From Panopea generosa (taxonomy: Eukaryota; Mollusca; Bivalvia; Adapedonta; Hiatellidae), in NCBI GenBank assembly GCA_029582155.1, contig CM055895.1, positions 17,660,787 to 17,724,786 on the forward strand: a stretch of DNA of 64,000 nt, read 5' to 3'. This document shows, piece by piece, positions 47,135 through 59,365 of this stretch (the stretch's first letter is position 1; each line of letters opens with the position of its first letter). Below the pieces are notes generated by a model. That model had not been told where the DNA came from, ran no database searches, and saw only the letters and a program-made list of their open reading frames with translations. The translations under genes and the position numbers were made by a program.

Positions 47135-47317
47135 TACAGTAAAAACCTGTATAAACGGTCACCTCCATTAAGCAGCCACTTGTCTTAAGCAGCCACATTT
47201 GTTAATTCCAATTTATGTGCTTTCAGAGCAAATTAACCTGCATTAAACAACAACCTGTCTTAAAATGCCACTTTTACTCCTTCCCTTGACTGGCTGCTTA
47301 AGATAGGTTTGACTGTA
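47135..47317. mobile_element. MITE, CAGTCAAACCTG family, copy 4 (inverted)
   Basis: Ends TACAGTAAAAACCTGT and ATAGGTTTGACTGTA. The interior includes TTAAGCAGCCAC twice. Same orientation as copy 3. Confidence 0.8.
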
Positions 47318-47918
47318 TTAACAATTCTAATCGCCACATATTCAGGTTTGGGAGAATCATGGTTGAAGAAATTTGTTATGGCCAATCATTACAGTGCCTT
47401 CAAGTTCACTGTAGATGCCTAGTGATTTAAAGGTGCAACTCCTTGGTTGACTGTCTATCCACTGTAATATCGCCTCATAAAACAGTTATATATTCATTAC
47501 TTACTTAAAGTCATAAAGAGTACATTCCATAATGGCAGATAATATAGGGTTAAATATACTATAATTTTGAAATTTGATATCATATATATATAATCTATGA
47601 GGTTTTAAAGGTCGCATTTTTCTTAACAGCGACACCAAAGGTGGAGTTGTTTAAACAAATCTGCGATCATTAAAGTTACTTAAGCAAATATTGTTCAAAA
47701 TGAACTTATCGTTTAAACGAAAGCTGCATATTAGCAAATGATGCGTTAAAAAGGTAGTTTCAGGTAAATCTCAAACTAAACCACCAAAGTGTTCAAAATA
47801 TCTAGTACACTTGGTGATTTTACTGACAGTATATGCAGGTTTTGATACCAACATATCTAAGAGCACCCACCAACCAATAAAATCAAGGAAATTTCTGAAG
47901 GCTGTTGGAATGGGTTAC

Positions 47919-47920
<2 letters not shown>
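47318..47920. other. AT-rich spacer
   Basis: No gene recognised; ends in the TA microsatellite. Confidence 0.5.

Positions 47921-47969
<49 letters not shown>
47921..47969. repeat. TA microsatellite
   Basis: An uninterrupted TA run of about 48 bases directly at the left edge of the large satellite block. Confidence 0.95.
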
Positions 47970-47972
<3 letters not shown>

Positions 47973-48792
47973 CCAATGTTATCCAGTGAACAGTTAAATC
48001 CAAACTGATGAAAATGCTTTTTTCTCTCCTTTATATACAGTTTTTAAAAGACTATTCGCGTTGTTTTTTTTTCTTCGCCTTTTTTTTATACTTTCGTGGT
48101 TGGCATTCAGATATTGAATTTTCGCGTATTTGAAGCACTTTAGTGGTTGACATTAAGTTTTCCTGTTAAAATCATCTTATGGTCATCTACCACCATTGAC
48201 ATGAGCTCTCTGGCTGAATAAAGTATAGAGTATTCTGGGCAAATATTTTTTAGTAACCTTAATTCTGGTTGGATGAAAATGTGAAACTGGCAAATGATCA
48301 CAATAAAATATAAGTTTATTATGTATGTGTCAATTAAGGCCTAAAAAAAAAGATGTTTGTTTCCGGTTACCCGACCGACCCTATATTTTAACTGCCGACT
48401 CAAAAGTTTTTATGTCCAAAAAATCGGCATCGGATTTCGCGCACTTTTTGGTGATTTTCACAAAAAAGTAATTCTTACGAACCGGCGCGCTGTGTCGTTT
48501 AGACGCTCGTAATCTCATTATAAAATAATCACTGCATACGCCTAGACGATATAGACTCACAGAAACGGTGCAAGGTATAATTTTTGCGAAGACAGTATAG
48601 CCTATATCAAACATCTTCCTCGGTTTATTATAGCCACTTCAGATTTCAGATTCATATCTGAAATTGAGTACTATTTAAAAGATATATTACTTTCACACCA
48701 TTACCCCCAAAATGACATATATAATCATGTAATAGAAACTAACAAACTCATTCATTTTAATGTTCCATTTAATAAAGGAGTGTGGTAACGAC

Positions 48793-48826
<34 letters not shown>

Positions 48827-51800
48827 ACCTACCGACCCATATTTTTTTGGGCATGTAACAGGAAACAAACCTTTTTTTTTAGGCCTAACCATTCAAATTC
48901 ATTTATTCTTCGTATATAAATGGATATTGATAGGGTTTTTATGAAAATGAAAGTTAAACACATCCAAGATATAGTTATATTCGCCGTGTTTTTTTTTATC
49001 TATTAACCGTTCAAATTCATTTATTCTTCGTATATAAGTGGATATTGATAGGGTTTTTATGAAAATGAAAGTTAAACACATCCAAGATATAGTTATATTC
49101 GCCGTGTTTTTTATCTATTTACCGTTCAAATTCATTTATTCTTCGTATATAAAAGGATATTGATAGGATTCTTACGAAAATGAAAGTTAAAAACATCTCA
49201 GATATCAAATAAACTTATATCCTCAACATTAGGTACATCAGGCAAAATGTTAACAAAAAGTACTAACCTCAGTATATATTAATCCGATAAATAATCCAGT
49301 GTGTAATTAAATCCAATGTTAACAACCGTATTAATCCGATAAGTAATCCAGTGTGTAGTTAAATCAAATGTTATCAACCGTATTAATCCGATAAGTAATC
49401 CAGTGTGTAGTTAAATCCAATGTTATCAACCGTATTAATCCGATAAGTAATCCAGTGTGTAGTTAAATCCAATGTTATCCAGTGAACAGTTAAATCCAAA
49501 CTGATGAAAATGCCTTTTTCTGTCCTTTATATACGGTTTTTAAAAGACTATTCGCGGTCGACATTAAGTTTTCGTGTTAAAATCTCCTTATGGTCAGCTA
49601 CCACCATTGAGACAAGCTCTCTGATTGGCTGAAAAAAGTATAGGGATATTCAGGGCATATATTTTTATAGTAAGCTTAATTCTGGTTGGATGAAAATGTG
49701 AAACTGGCAAATGATCACAATAAAATATAAGTTTATTATGTTTGTGTCAATTAACCGTTCAAATTCATTTATTCTTCGTATATAAATGGATATTGATAGG
49801 GTTTTTATGAAAATGAAAGTAAAACACATCCAAGATATAGTTATATTCGCCGTGTTTTATTTTATCTATTAACCGTTTAAATTCATTTATTCTTCGTATA
49901 TAAATGGATATTGATAGGGTTTTTATGAAAATGAATGTTAAACACATCCAAGATATAGGTATATTCGCCGTGTTTTTTATCTATTAACCGTTCAAATTCA
50001 TTTATTCTTCGTATATAAATGGATATTGATAGGGTTTTTATAAGAATGAAAGTTAAACACATCCAAGATATAGTTATATTCGCCGTGTTTTTTTTTATCT
50101 ATTAACCGTTCAAATTCATTTATTCTTCGTATATAAGTGGATATTGATAGGGTTTTTATGAAAATGAAAGTTAAACACATCCAAGATATAGATATATTCG
50201 CCGTGTTTTTTATCTATTAACCGTTCAAATTCATTTATTCTTCGTATATAAATGGATATTGATAGGGTTCTTACGAAAATGAAAGTTAAAAACATCTCAG
50301 ATATAAAATAAACTTATATCCTAAACATTAGGTACATCAGGCATAATGTTAACAAAAAGTACTAACCTCAGTATATAATAATCCGATAAGTAATCCAGTG
50401 TGTAATTAAATCCAATGTTAACAACCGTATTAATCCGATAAGTAATCCAGTGTGTAGTTAAATCCAATGTTATCAACCGAATTAATCCGATAAGTAATCC
50501 AGTGTGTAGTTAAATCCAATGTTATCAACCGTATTAATCCGATAAGTAATCCAGTGTGTAGTTAAATCCAATGTTATCAACCGTATTAATCCGATAAGTA
50601 ATCCAGTGTGTAGTTAAATCCAATGTTATCCAGTGAACAGTTAAATCCAAACTGATGAAAATGCCTTTTTCTGTCCTTTATATACGGTTTTTAAAAAACT
50701 ATTCGCGGTTGACATTAAGATTTCGTGTTAAAATCTCCTTATGGTCACCTACCACCATTGAGACGAGCTCTCTGATTGGCTGAAAAAGTATAGGGATAGT
50801 CAGGGCATATATTTTTTAGTAAGCTTAATTCTGGTTGGATGAAAATGTGAAACTGGCAAATGATCACAATAAAATATAAGTTTATTATGTTTGTGTCAAT
50901 TAACCGTTCAAATTCATTTATTCTTCGTATATAAATGGATATTGATAGGGTTTTTATGAAAATGAAAGTTAAACACATCAAAGATATAGTTATATTCGCC
51001 GTGTTTTTTTTTTATCTATTAACCGTTCAAATTCATTTATTCTTCGTATATGAATGGATATCGATAGTTTTTTTTTTATAAAAATGAGAGTTAAACACAT
51101 CCAAGATATAGTTATATTCGCCGTGTTTTTTTATCTATTAACCGTTCAAATTCATTGATTCTTCGTATATAAATGGATATTGATAGGTGTTTTAAGAAAA
51201 TGAAAGTTAAACACATCCTAGATATAGTTATATTCGCCGTGTTTTTTTTTATCTATTAACCGTTTAAATTCATTTATTCTTCTTTTATAAATGTATATTG
51301 ATAGGGTTTTTATGAAAATGAAAGTTAAACACATCCAAGATATAGTTATATTCGCCGTGTTTTTAATCTATTAACCGTTCAAATTCATTTATTATTCGTA
51401 TATAAGTGGATATTGATATCGTTTTTATGAAAATGAAAGTTAAACACATCCAAGAATATAGTTATATTTGCCGTGTTTTTTTATCTATTAACCGTTCAAA
51501 TTCATTTGTTCTTCGTATATAAATGGATATTGATAGGGTTTTTATGAAAATGAAAGTTAAACACATTCAAGATATAGTTGTATTCGCCGTTTTTTTTTTA
51601 TCTATTTACCGTTCAAATTCAAATATGCTTCGTATATAAATGGATATTGATAGGGTTTTTATGAAAATGAAAGTTAAACACATCCAAGATATAGTTATAT
51701 TCGCCGTGTATATAAATGGATATTGATAGGGTTTTATGAAAATGAAAGTTAAACACATCCAAGATATAGTTATATTCGCCGTGTTTTATATCTATTTACC

Positions 51801-54800
51801 GTTCAAATTCATTTATTCTTCGTATATAAATGGATATTGATAGGGTTTTTATGAAAATGAAAGTTAAACACATCCAAGATATAGTTATATTCGCCGTGTT
51901 TTTTTTTATCTATTAACCGTTCAAATTCATTTATTCTTCGTATATAAGTGGATATTGATAGGGTTTTTATGAAAATGAAAGTTAAACACATCCAAGATAT
52001 AGTTATATTCGCCGTGTTTTTTATCTATTTACCGTTCAAATTTATTTATTCTTCGTATATAAATGGATATTGATAAGGTTCTTACGAAAATGAAAGTTAA
52101 AAACATCTCAGATATAAAATAAACTTATATCCTTAACATTAGGTACATCAGGCAAAATGTTAACAAAAAGTACTAACCTCAGTATATATTAATCCGATAA
52201 GTAATCCAGTGTGTAATTAAATCCAATGTTAACAACCGTATTAGTCCGATAAGTAATCCAGTGTGTAGTTAAATCCAATGTTATCAACCGTTTTAATCCG
52301 ATAAGTAATCCAGTGTGTAGTTAAATCCAATGTTATCAACCGTATTAATCCGATAAGTAATCCAGTGTGTAGTTAAATCCAATAACCGTATTAATCCGAT
52401 AAGTAATCCAGTGTGTAGTTAAATCCAATGTTATCAACCGTATTAATCCGATAAGTAATCCAGTAGGTAGTTAAATCCAATGTAATCCAGTGAACAGTTA
52501 AATCCAAACTGATGAAAATGCCCTTTTCTGTCCTTTATATACGGTTTTGAAAAGACTATTCGCGGTTGACATTAAGTTTTCGTGTTAAAATCTCCTTATG
52601 GTCAGCTACCACCATTTAGACAAGCTCTCTGACTGGCTGAAAAAAGTATAGGGCTATTCAGGGCATATATTTTTATAGTAAGCTTAATTCTGGTTGGATG
52701 AAAATGTGAAACTGGCAAATGATCACAACAAAATATAAGTTTATTATGTTTGTGTCAATTAACCGTTCAAATTCATTTATTCTTCGTATATAAATGGATA
52801 TTGATAGGATTTTTATGAAAATGAAAGTTAAACACATCCAAGATATAGTTATATTCGCCGTGTTTTTTTATCTATTTACCGTTCAAATTCATTTATTCTT
52901 CGTATATAAATGTATATTGATAGGGTTTTTATGAAAATGAAAGTTAAACACATCCAAGATATAGTTATATTCACCGTGTTTTTTTATCTATTAACCGTTC
53001 AAATTCATTTATTCTTCGTATATAAATGGATATTGATAGGTGTTTTAAGAAAATGAAAGTTAAATACATCCAAGATATAGTTATATTCGCCGTGTTTTTT
53101 TATCTATTAACCGTTCAAATTCATTTATTCTTCGTATATAAGTGGATATTGATAGGGTTTTCATGAAAATGAAAGTTAAACACATCCAAGATATAGATAT
53201 ATTCGCCGTTTTTTTTATCTATTAACCGTTCAAATTCATTTATTCTTCGTATATAAATGGATATTGATAGGGTTCTTACGAAAATAAAAGTTAAAAACAT
53301 CTCAGATATAAAATAAACTTATATCCTAAACATTAGGTACATCAGGCATAATGTTAACAAAAAGTACTAACCTCAGTATATAATAATCCGATAAGTAATC
53401 CAGTGTGTAATTAAATCCAATGTTAACAACCGTATTAATCCGATAAGTAATCCAGTGTGTAGTTAAATCCAATGTTATCAACCGAATTAATCCGATAAGT
53501 AATCCAGTGTGTAGTTAAATCCAATGTTATCAACCGTATTAATCCGATAAGTAATCCAGTGTGTAGTTAAATCCAATGTAATCAACCGTATTAATCCGAT
53601 AAGTAATCCAGTGTGTAGTTAAATCCAATGTTATCCAGTGAACAGTTAAATCCAAACTGATGAAAATGCCTTTTTCTCTCCTTTATATACGGTTTTTAAA
53701 AGACTATTCGCGGTTGACATTAAGATTTCGTGTTAAAATCTCCGTATGGTCACCTACCACCATTGAGACGAGCTCTCTGATTGGCTGAAAAAAGTATAGG
53801 GATAGTCAGGGCATATATTTTTTAGTAAGCTTAATTCTGGTTGGATGAAAATGTGAAACTGGCAAATGATCACAATAAAATATAAGTTTGTTATGTCTGT
53901 GTCAATTAACCGTTCAAATTCATTTATTCTTCGTATATAAATGGATATTGATAGGGTTTTTATGAAAATGAAAGTTAAACACATCAAAGATATAGTTATA
54001 TTCGCCGTGTTTTTTTTTATCTATTAACCGTTCAAATTCATTTATTCTTCGTATATAAATGGATATCGATAGTTTTTTTTTTATAAAAATGAGAGTTAAA
54101 CACATCCAAGATATAGTTATATTCGCCGTGTTTTTTTATCTATTAACCGTTCAAATTCATTGATTCTTCGTATATAAATGGATATTGATAGGTGTTTTAA
54201 AAAAATGAAAGTTAAACACATCCTAGATATAGTTATATTCGCCGTTTTTTTTTTTATCTATTAACCGTTTAAATTCATTTATTCTTCTTTTATAAATGTA
54301 TATTGATAGGGTTTTTATGAAAATGAAAGTTAAACACATCCAAGATATAGTTATATTCGCCGTGTTTTTAATATATTAACCGTTCAAATTCATTTATTCT
54401 TCGTATATAAGTGGATATTGATATCGTTTTTATGAAAATGAAAGTTAAACACATCCAAGATATAGTTATATTTGCCGTGTTTTTTTATCTATTAACCGTT
54501 CAAATTCATTTGTTCTTCGTATATAAATGGATATTGATAGGTTTTTTATGAAAATGAAAGTTAAACACATTCAAGATATAGTTGTATTCGCCGTTTTTTT
54601 TATCTATTTACCGTTCAAATTCAAATATGCTTCGTATATAAATGGATATTGATAGGGTTTTTATGAAAATGAAAGTTAAACACATCCAAGATATAGTTAT
54701 ATTCGCCGTGTATATAAATGGATATTGATAGGGTTTTATGAAAATGAAAGTTAAACACATCCAAGATATAGTTATATTGGCCGTGTTTTATATCTATTTA

Positions 54801-57400
54801 CCGTTCAAATTCATTTATTCTTCGTATATAAATGGATATTGATAGGGTTTTTATGAAAATGAAAGTTAAACACATCCAAGATATAGTTATATTCGCAGTG
54901 TTTTTTTTTATCTATTAACCGTTCAAATTCATTTATTCTTCGTATATAAGTGGATATTGATAGGGTTTTTATGAAAATGAAAGTTAAACACATCCAAGAT
55001 ACAGTTATATTCGCCGTGTTTTTTATCTATTTACCGTTCAAATTTATTTATTCTTCGTATATAAATGGATATTGATAAGGTTCTTACGAAAATGAAAGTT
55101 AAAAACATCTCAGATATAAAATAAACTTATATCCTTAACATTAGGTACATCAGGCAAAATGTTAACAAAAAGTACTAACCTCAGTATATATTAATCCGAT
55201 AAGTAATCCAGTGTGTAATTAAATCCAATGTTAACAACCGTATTAGTCCGATAAGTAATCCAGTGTGTAGTTAAATCCAATGTTATCAACCGTTTTAATC
55301 CGATAAGTAATCCAGTGTGTAGTTAAATCCAATGTTATCAACCGTATTAATCCGATAAGTAATCCAGTGTGTAGTTAAATCCAATAACCGTATTAATCCG
55401 ATAAGTAATCCAGTGTGTAGTTAAATCCAATGTTATCAACCGTATTAATCCGATAAGTAATCCAGTAGGTAGTTAAATCCAATGTAATCCAGTGAACAGT
55501 TAAATCCAAACTGATGAAAATGCCCTTTTCTGTCCTTTATATACGGTTTTGAAAAGACTATTCGCGGTTGACATTAAGTTTTCGTGTTAAAATCTCCTTA
55601 TGGTCAGCTACCACCATTTAGACAAGCTCTCTGATTGGCTGAAAAAAGTATAGGGCTATTCAGGGCATATATTTTTATAGTAAGCTTAATTCTGGTTGGA
55701 TGAAAATGTGAAACTGGCAAATGATCACAACAAAATATAAGTTTATTATGTTTGTGTCAATTAACCGTTCAAATTCATTTATTCTTCGTATATAAATGGA
55801 TATTGATAGGATTTTTATGAAAATGAAAGTTAAACACATCCAAGATATAGTTATATTCGCCGTGTTTTTTTATCTATTTACCGTTCAAATTCATTTATTC
55901 TTCGTATATAAATGTATATTGATAGGGTTTTTATGAAAATGAAAGTTAAACACATCCAAGATATAGTTATATTCACCGTGTTATTTTATCTATTAACCGT
56001 TCAAATTCATTTATTCTTCGTATATAAATGGATATTGATAGGTGTTTTAAGAAAATGAAAGTTAAATACATCCAAGATATAGTTATATTCGCCGTGTTTT
56101 TTTATCTATTAACCGTTTAAATTCATTTATTCTTCGCATATAAATGTATATTGATAGGATTTTTCTGAAAATGAAAGTTAAACACATCCAAGATGTAGTT
56201 ATATTCGCCGTGTTTTTAATCTATTAACCGTTCAAATTCATTTATTCTTCGTATATGAATGGATATTGATAGGGTTCTTACGAAAATGAAAGTTAAAAAC
56301 ATCTCAGATATAAAATAAATATATATCCTCAACATTAGGTACATCAGGCATTATATAATGTTAACAAAAAGTACTAACCTAAGTATATATTAATCCGATA
56401 AGTAATCCAGTGTGTAGTTAAATCCAATGTTAACAACCGTATTAATCCGATAAGTAATCCAGTGTGTAGTTAAATCCAATGTTATCAACCGTATTAATCC
56501 GATAAATAATCCAATGTGTAGTTAAATCCAATGTTACCAACCGTATTAATCCGATAAGTAATCCAGTGTGTAGTTAAATCCAATAACCGTATTAATTCCG
56601 ATAATTAATCCAGTGTGTAGTTAAATCCAATGTTATCAACCGTATTAATCCGATAAGTAATCCAGTGTATAGTTAAATCCAATGTTATCCGGTGAACAGT
56701 TAAATCCAAACTGATGAAAATGCCTTTTTCTGTCCTTTATATACGGTTTTTAAAAGACTATTCGCGGTTGACATTAAGTTTTCGTGTTAAAATCTCCTTA
56801 TGGTCAGCTACCACCATTGAGACGAGCTCTCTGATTGGCTGAAAAAAGTATAGGGATATTCAGGGCATATATTTTTTAGTAAGCTTAATTCTGGTTGGAT
56901 GAAAATGTGAAACTGGCAAATGATCACAATAAAATATAAGTTTATTATGTTTGTTTCAATTAACCGTTCAAATTCATTTATTATTCGTATTAGATGGATA
57001 TTGATAGGGTTTTTATGAAAATGAAAGTTAAACACATCCAAGATATAGTTATATTCGCCGTGTTTTTTTATCTATTAACCGTTCAAATTCATTTATTCTT
57101 CTTATATAAATTGATATTGAAAGGATTCTTACAAAAATGAAAGTTAAAAACATCTCAGATATAAAATAAAAATATATCCTCAACATTAGGTACATCAGGC
57201 ATAATGTTAACAAAAAGTACTAACCTTTGTATATATTAATCCGATAAATAATCCAGTGTGTAGTTAAATCCAATGTTATCCAGTGAACAGTTAAATCCAA
57301 ACTGATGTAAATGCCTTTTTCTCTTTCCTTTATATGCGGTTTTTAAAGAATATTCGCGTTTTTTTTTTCTTAGCATTTTTTTTATACTTTCGATATCGAA
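47970..57400. repeat. two-monomer satellite with higher-order structure
   Basis: Monomer A, about 116 bp: TTAACCGTTCAAATTCATTT, ATTCTTCGTATATAAATGGA, TATTGATAGGGTTTTTATGA, then AAATGAAAGTTAAACACATC and TATATTCGCCGTG. Monomer B, 52 bp: CCGTATTAATCCGATAAGTA, ATCCAGTGTGTAGTTAAATC, CAATGTTATCAA. Each higher-order unit is A(n), a fixed connector (GGTACATCAGGCAAAATG), B(4-6), then a single-copy linker of about 260 bp. B blocks start near 49260, 50370, 52180, 53380, 55190, 56390 and 57235, so units of about 1.2 and 1.8 kb alternate. A large near-identical duplication has an offset of 3.00 kb. Confidence 0.95.
48338..48885. mobile_element. PIF/Harbinger-like MITE with TAA target duplication
   Basis: 548-bp insertion. 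The left end starts GGCCTAAAAAAAAAGATGTT and continues TGTTTCCGGTTAC. The right end, inverted, starts GGCCTAAAAAAAAAAGG and continues TTTGTTTCCTGTTAC. TAA flanks both sides (48335-48337, 48886-48888), and the intact satellite reads CAATTAACCGTTC, so the empty site is visible in neighbouring copies. The interior holds CGACCGACC/GGTCGGTAGG arms and a poly-A run at 48790-48821. No transposase. Confidence 0.85.
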
Positions 57401-57469
57401 TTTTTCGCGTATTTTTTCTTATTTTTCTTATATTATATCGCAGTATGGGATTCGCATTTTACAACTTTG

Positions 57470-57700
57470 CAATCAATCGTACATACTCGACCAATTCCGT
57501 CATCTTCGGTATTAGACCTCGTAGGTAGTCCAAGGATCCACCAAATTGGAAATGTGATTAGGTTTTCCCCGGCGAATAACACAACAGGAATTTTTTTTTG
57601 GTTTCATTCGGATTGTTGTTGGTGTCTTCGCCTAATGTTTGTAAACAAATATGGCGTCGTCTATTGACAGGGACGCTGAACCATTTAAAGGCGATTTGGA
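57470..57700 (+). promoter_or_regulatory. CpG-enriched promoter-like patch with short ORF
   Basis: CpG density rises sharply here (TCGACC, TTCCGTC, CCCCGGCG, TCTTCGCC, GGCGTCGTC) against an AT-rich background. A forkhead-type GTAAACAAATATGGCG includes an ATG at 57651 in good context (A at -3, G at +4), opening a 29-codon frame starting MASSIDRDAEPFKGDLEY. On the minus strand, GAAGATGACGG opens M-T-E-L-V-E-Y. It could be a bidirectional promoter or first exon; I see no convincing donor on the plus strand. Confidence 0.3.
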
Positions 57701-58019
57701 ATATGGCCAATGTCAAATAATGTTTAAATACATGTTTTGATTGAAGTTCAAATCAAATAAGTGTCAAATTCTGTACAACGTACATGATACAGTAGCGGTT
57801 TTGTCTACGAGCTCAGGAGGAAAAGTTTGATTTTCCAGCCTTTACTTTGTTATTTCTTTGTACTTCTCCTCTTAAATATACGTTAAGGGAAGACCCGGTT
57901 ACCCAATTGTGTGAAAGTGGTAAAGCTGCCTGCTATGATATTGTTGAAGCCTTATAAAAGGTCATAATTAGTCGAAGACTTGCTCTATATTTGTCTCGTT
58001 ACATGGATATTTCTATGTC
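57701..58019. other. spacer, nothing recognised
   Basis: No repeat or exon supported. Confidence 0.45.
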
Positions 58020-58237
58020 TAGTTAACCTAACCAGTTTCTTGGGATCATGGAAGGTTAACCAGTACTCGAGCACACCCCATCTCCACAAGTAACTGATAC
58101 CTTTCCCACTTGAATCAGCAGTGAGCAATGTCACATATCAACCATCATAGGGATTCAGACTGGGCAGGGATTCAAATTCACGACCCTTGGATTGATAGTC
58201 AGACGCGCTAACGACTGAGCTAATCAGGCTCTGCTGT
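58020..58237 (-). repeat. tRNA-derived SINE (family A), minus
   Basis: Body at left (GGAAGGTTAACCAGTACTCG), head at right (GATTGATAGTCAGACGCGCT, ACGACTGAGCTAATCAGG). The B-box complement is GGGATTCAAATTC. The tail part is missing. Confidence 0.85.
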
Positions 58238-58744
58238 CTCTGGGATTCTACACCAAATACTACACCTTGAATATCAAGTTGAATTGTCGTTGCGTTACTT
58301 TAATAGTCTATATCAAAGAAAACGCAATACATTTTTTTTGTACTGTTCTTACCCTTTTGCTTAGAAAGGTCCCATTGTCTCCCTATCATAGTTGTTAATA
58401 ATTAGACAATGGTAACCGGTCTATCAGTCAAAACATATAGCTGTAAATGAATCATTTTCAATGACCAAGATCATAAAGTGCGCCATATACGATTTCATTG
58501 TGATGACGGCATTGTTTTGATCTAAATGAATATGGATATTCACTAAGTTGTTATACAAAGTATAGTAGATCTATAGTTTAACAATGCTGTACTGGCTTAT
58601 AATAACCATTGGATTTTTTTTCAATTTCACAATATAAAGCTAATTTTTTGGTACTTTTTTTATTTCATTGTAACATTTAACAAAATCAAATGTAGAAAAT
58701 ACAAATTATGATGTAGTCTGATATAACATTTTTTTTTATGTATT
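58238..58744. other. AT-rich spacer
   Basis: No gene recognised. Confidence 0.45.
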
Positions 58745-59071
58745 TTGTATCAAATACCGGTTAGTTATACAATAACTGTACAAACCAATGTGTTTCAGTT
58801 TGTTCTAACATTAAGAGAAAAAACACATTTACTAGCAAGGAAAGTTTGCTCTTTAAATTCAGTCAAAAACCATATGAGCAGAGAGCAGGCTAACGCCTCA
58901 CCAACACAAACTCGGTCATTCGCACTAGTACCTCAAGGAAACATAAGTTTACAGAAATATATTCTAGGTAACAGTGTTTTTGCACTGGATTCTGTAGAAT
59001 TGCAAATGTCCAACTGGTTACAGAATAGGCAAACCAACATTCTAAAATCAGTTAAGACAGTAATTCAATGA
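58745..59071 (+). CDS. unassigned 108-codon ORF, possible exon
   Basis: The only plus-strand frame here of non-repeat composition. It contains LREKTHLLARKVCSLNSVKN, HMSREQANASPTQTRSFA and NISLQKYILG. A GTGTTTCAG acceptor-like site lies at about 58791-58799 and a TTCTAG/GTAACA donor-like site near 58966, so a 160-170 bp exon is possible. No family recognised, and no neighbouring exon was found. It may be chance or transposon-derived. Confidence 0.25.
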   Translation: MYQIPVSYTITVQTNVFQFVLTLREKTHLLARKVCSLNSVKNHMSREQANASPTQTRSFALVPQGNISLQKYILGNSVFALDSVELQMSNWLQNRQTNILKSVKTVIQ

Positions 59072-59104
59072 AGAAAGACTATGCAGTATTATCTGTTTTG
59101 ATTT

Positions 59105-59365
59105 AAAGAAATTATGTTCCCTATTTAACTTTCTTTCTCCTTATGTCCTAACTATCTTAACCTTCACTTCTCAACCTACTATCACCTTTTAATCCCTCAA
59201 TCTCTTTTTCCTTACTTAACCTTTCAATCTCCCTTTTCTTACTACCTACATACTTTCATATTTCACACTCTTTCTTCTCAGACTCTTCCCATATTTAGTA
59301 TCACTCAGTCATCTCTCTCATAGTCTTTAAACTCCCTAACAACCTAATGAATCCTTTCTTTCATT
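59105..59365 (+). repeat. polypyrimidine-rich low-complexity tract
   Basis: About 250 bases, mostly C and T on the plus strand, built from CTTTCTTTCTCC, CCTTACTTAACC and TCTCCCTTTTC-like words with A spacers. No strict period. Confidence 0.7.

Noticed and set aside
48899-55000. 60-78 codon minus ORFs (MCLTFIFIKTLSIS...)
   Set aside because: Reads of monomer A of the satellite, repeated wherever the monomer occurs.
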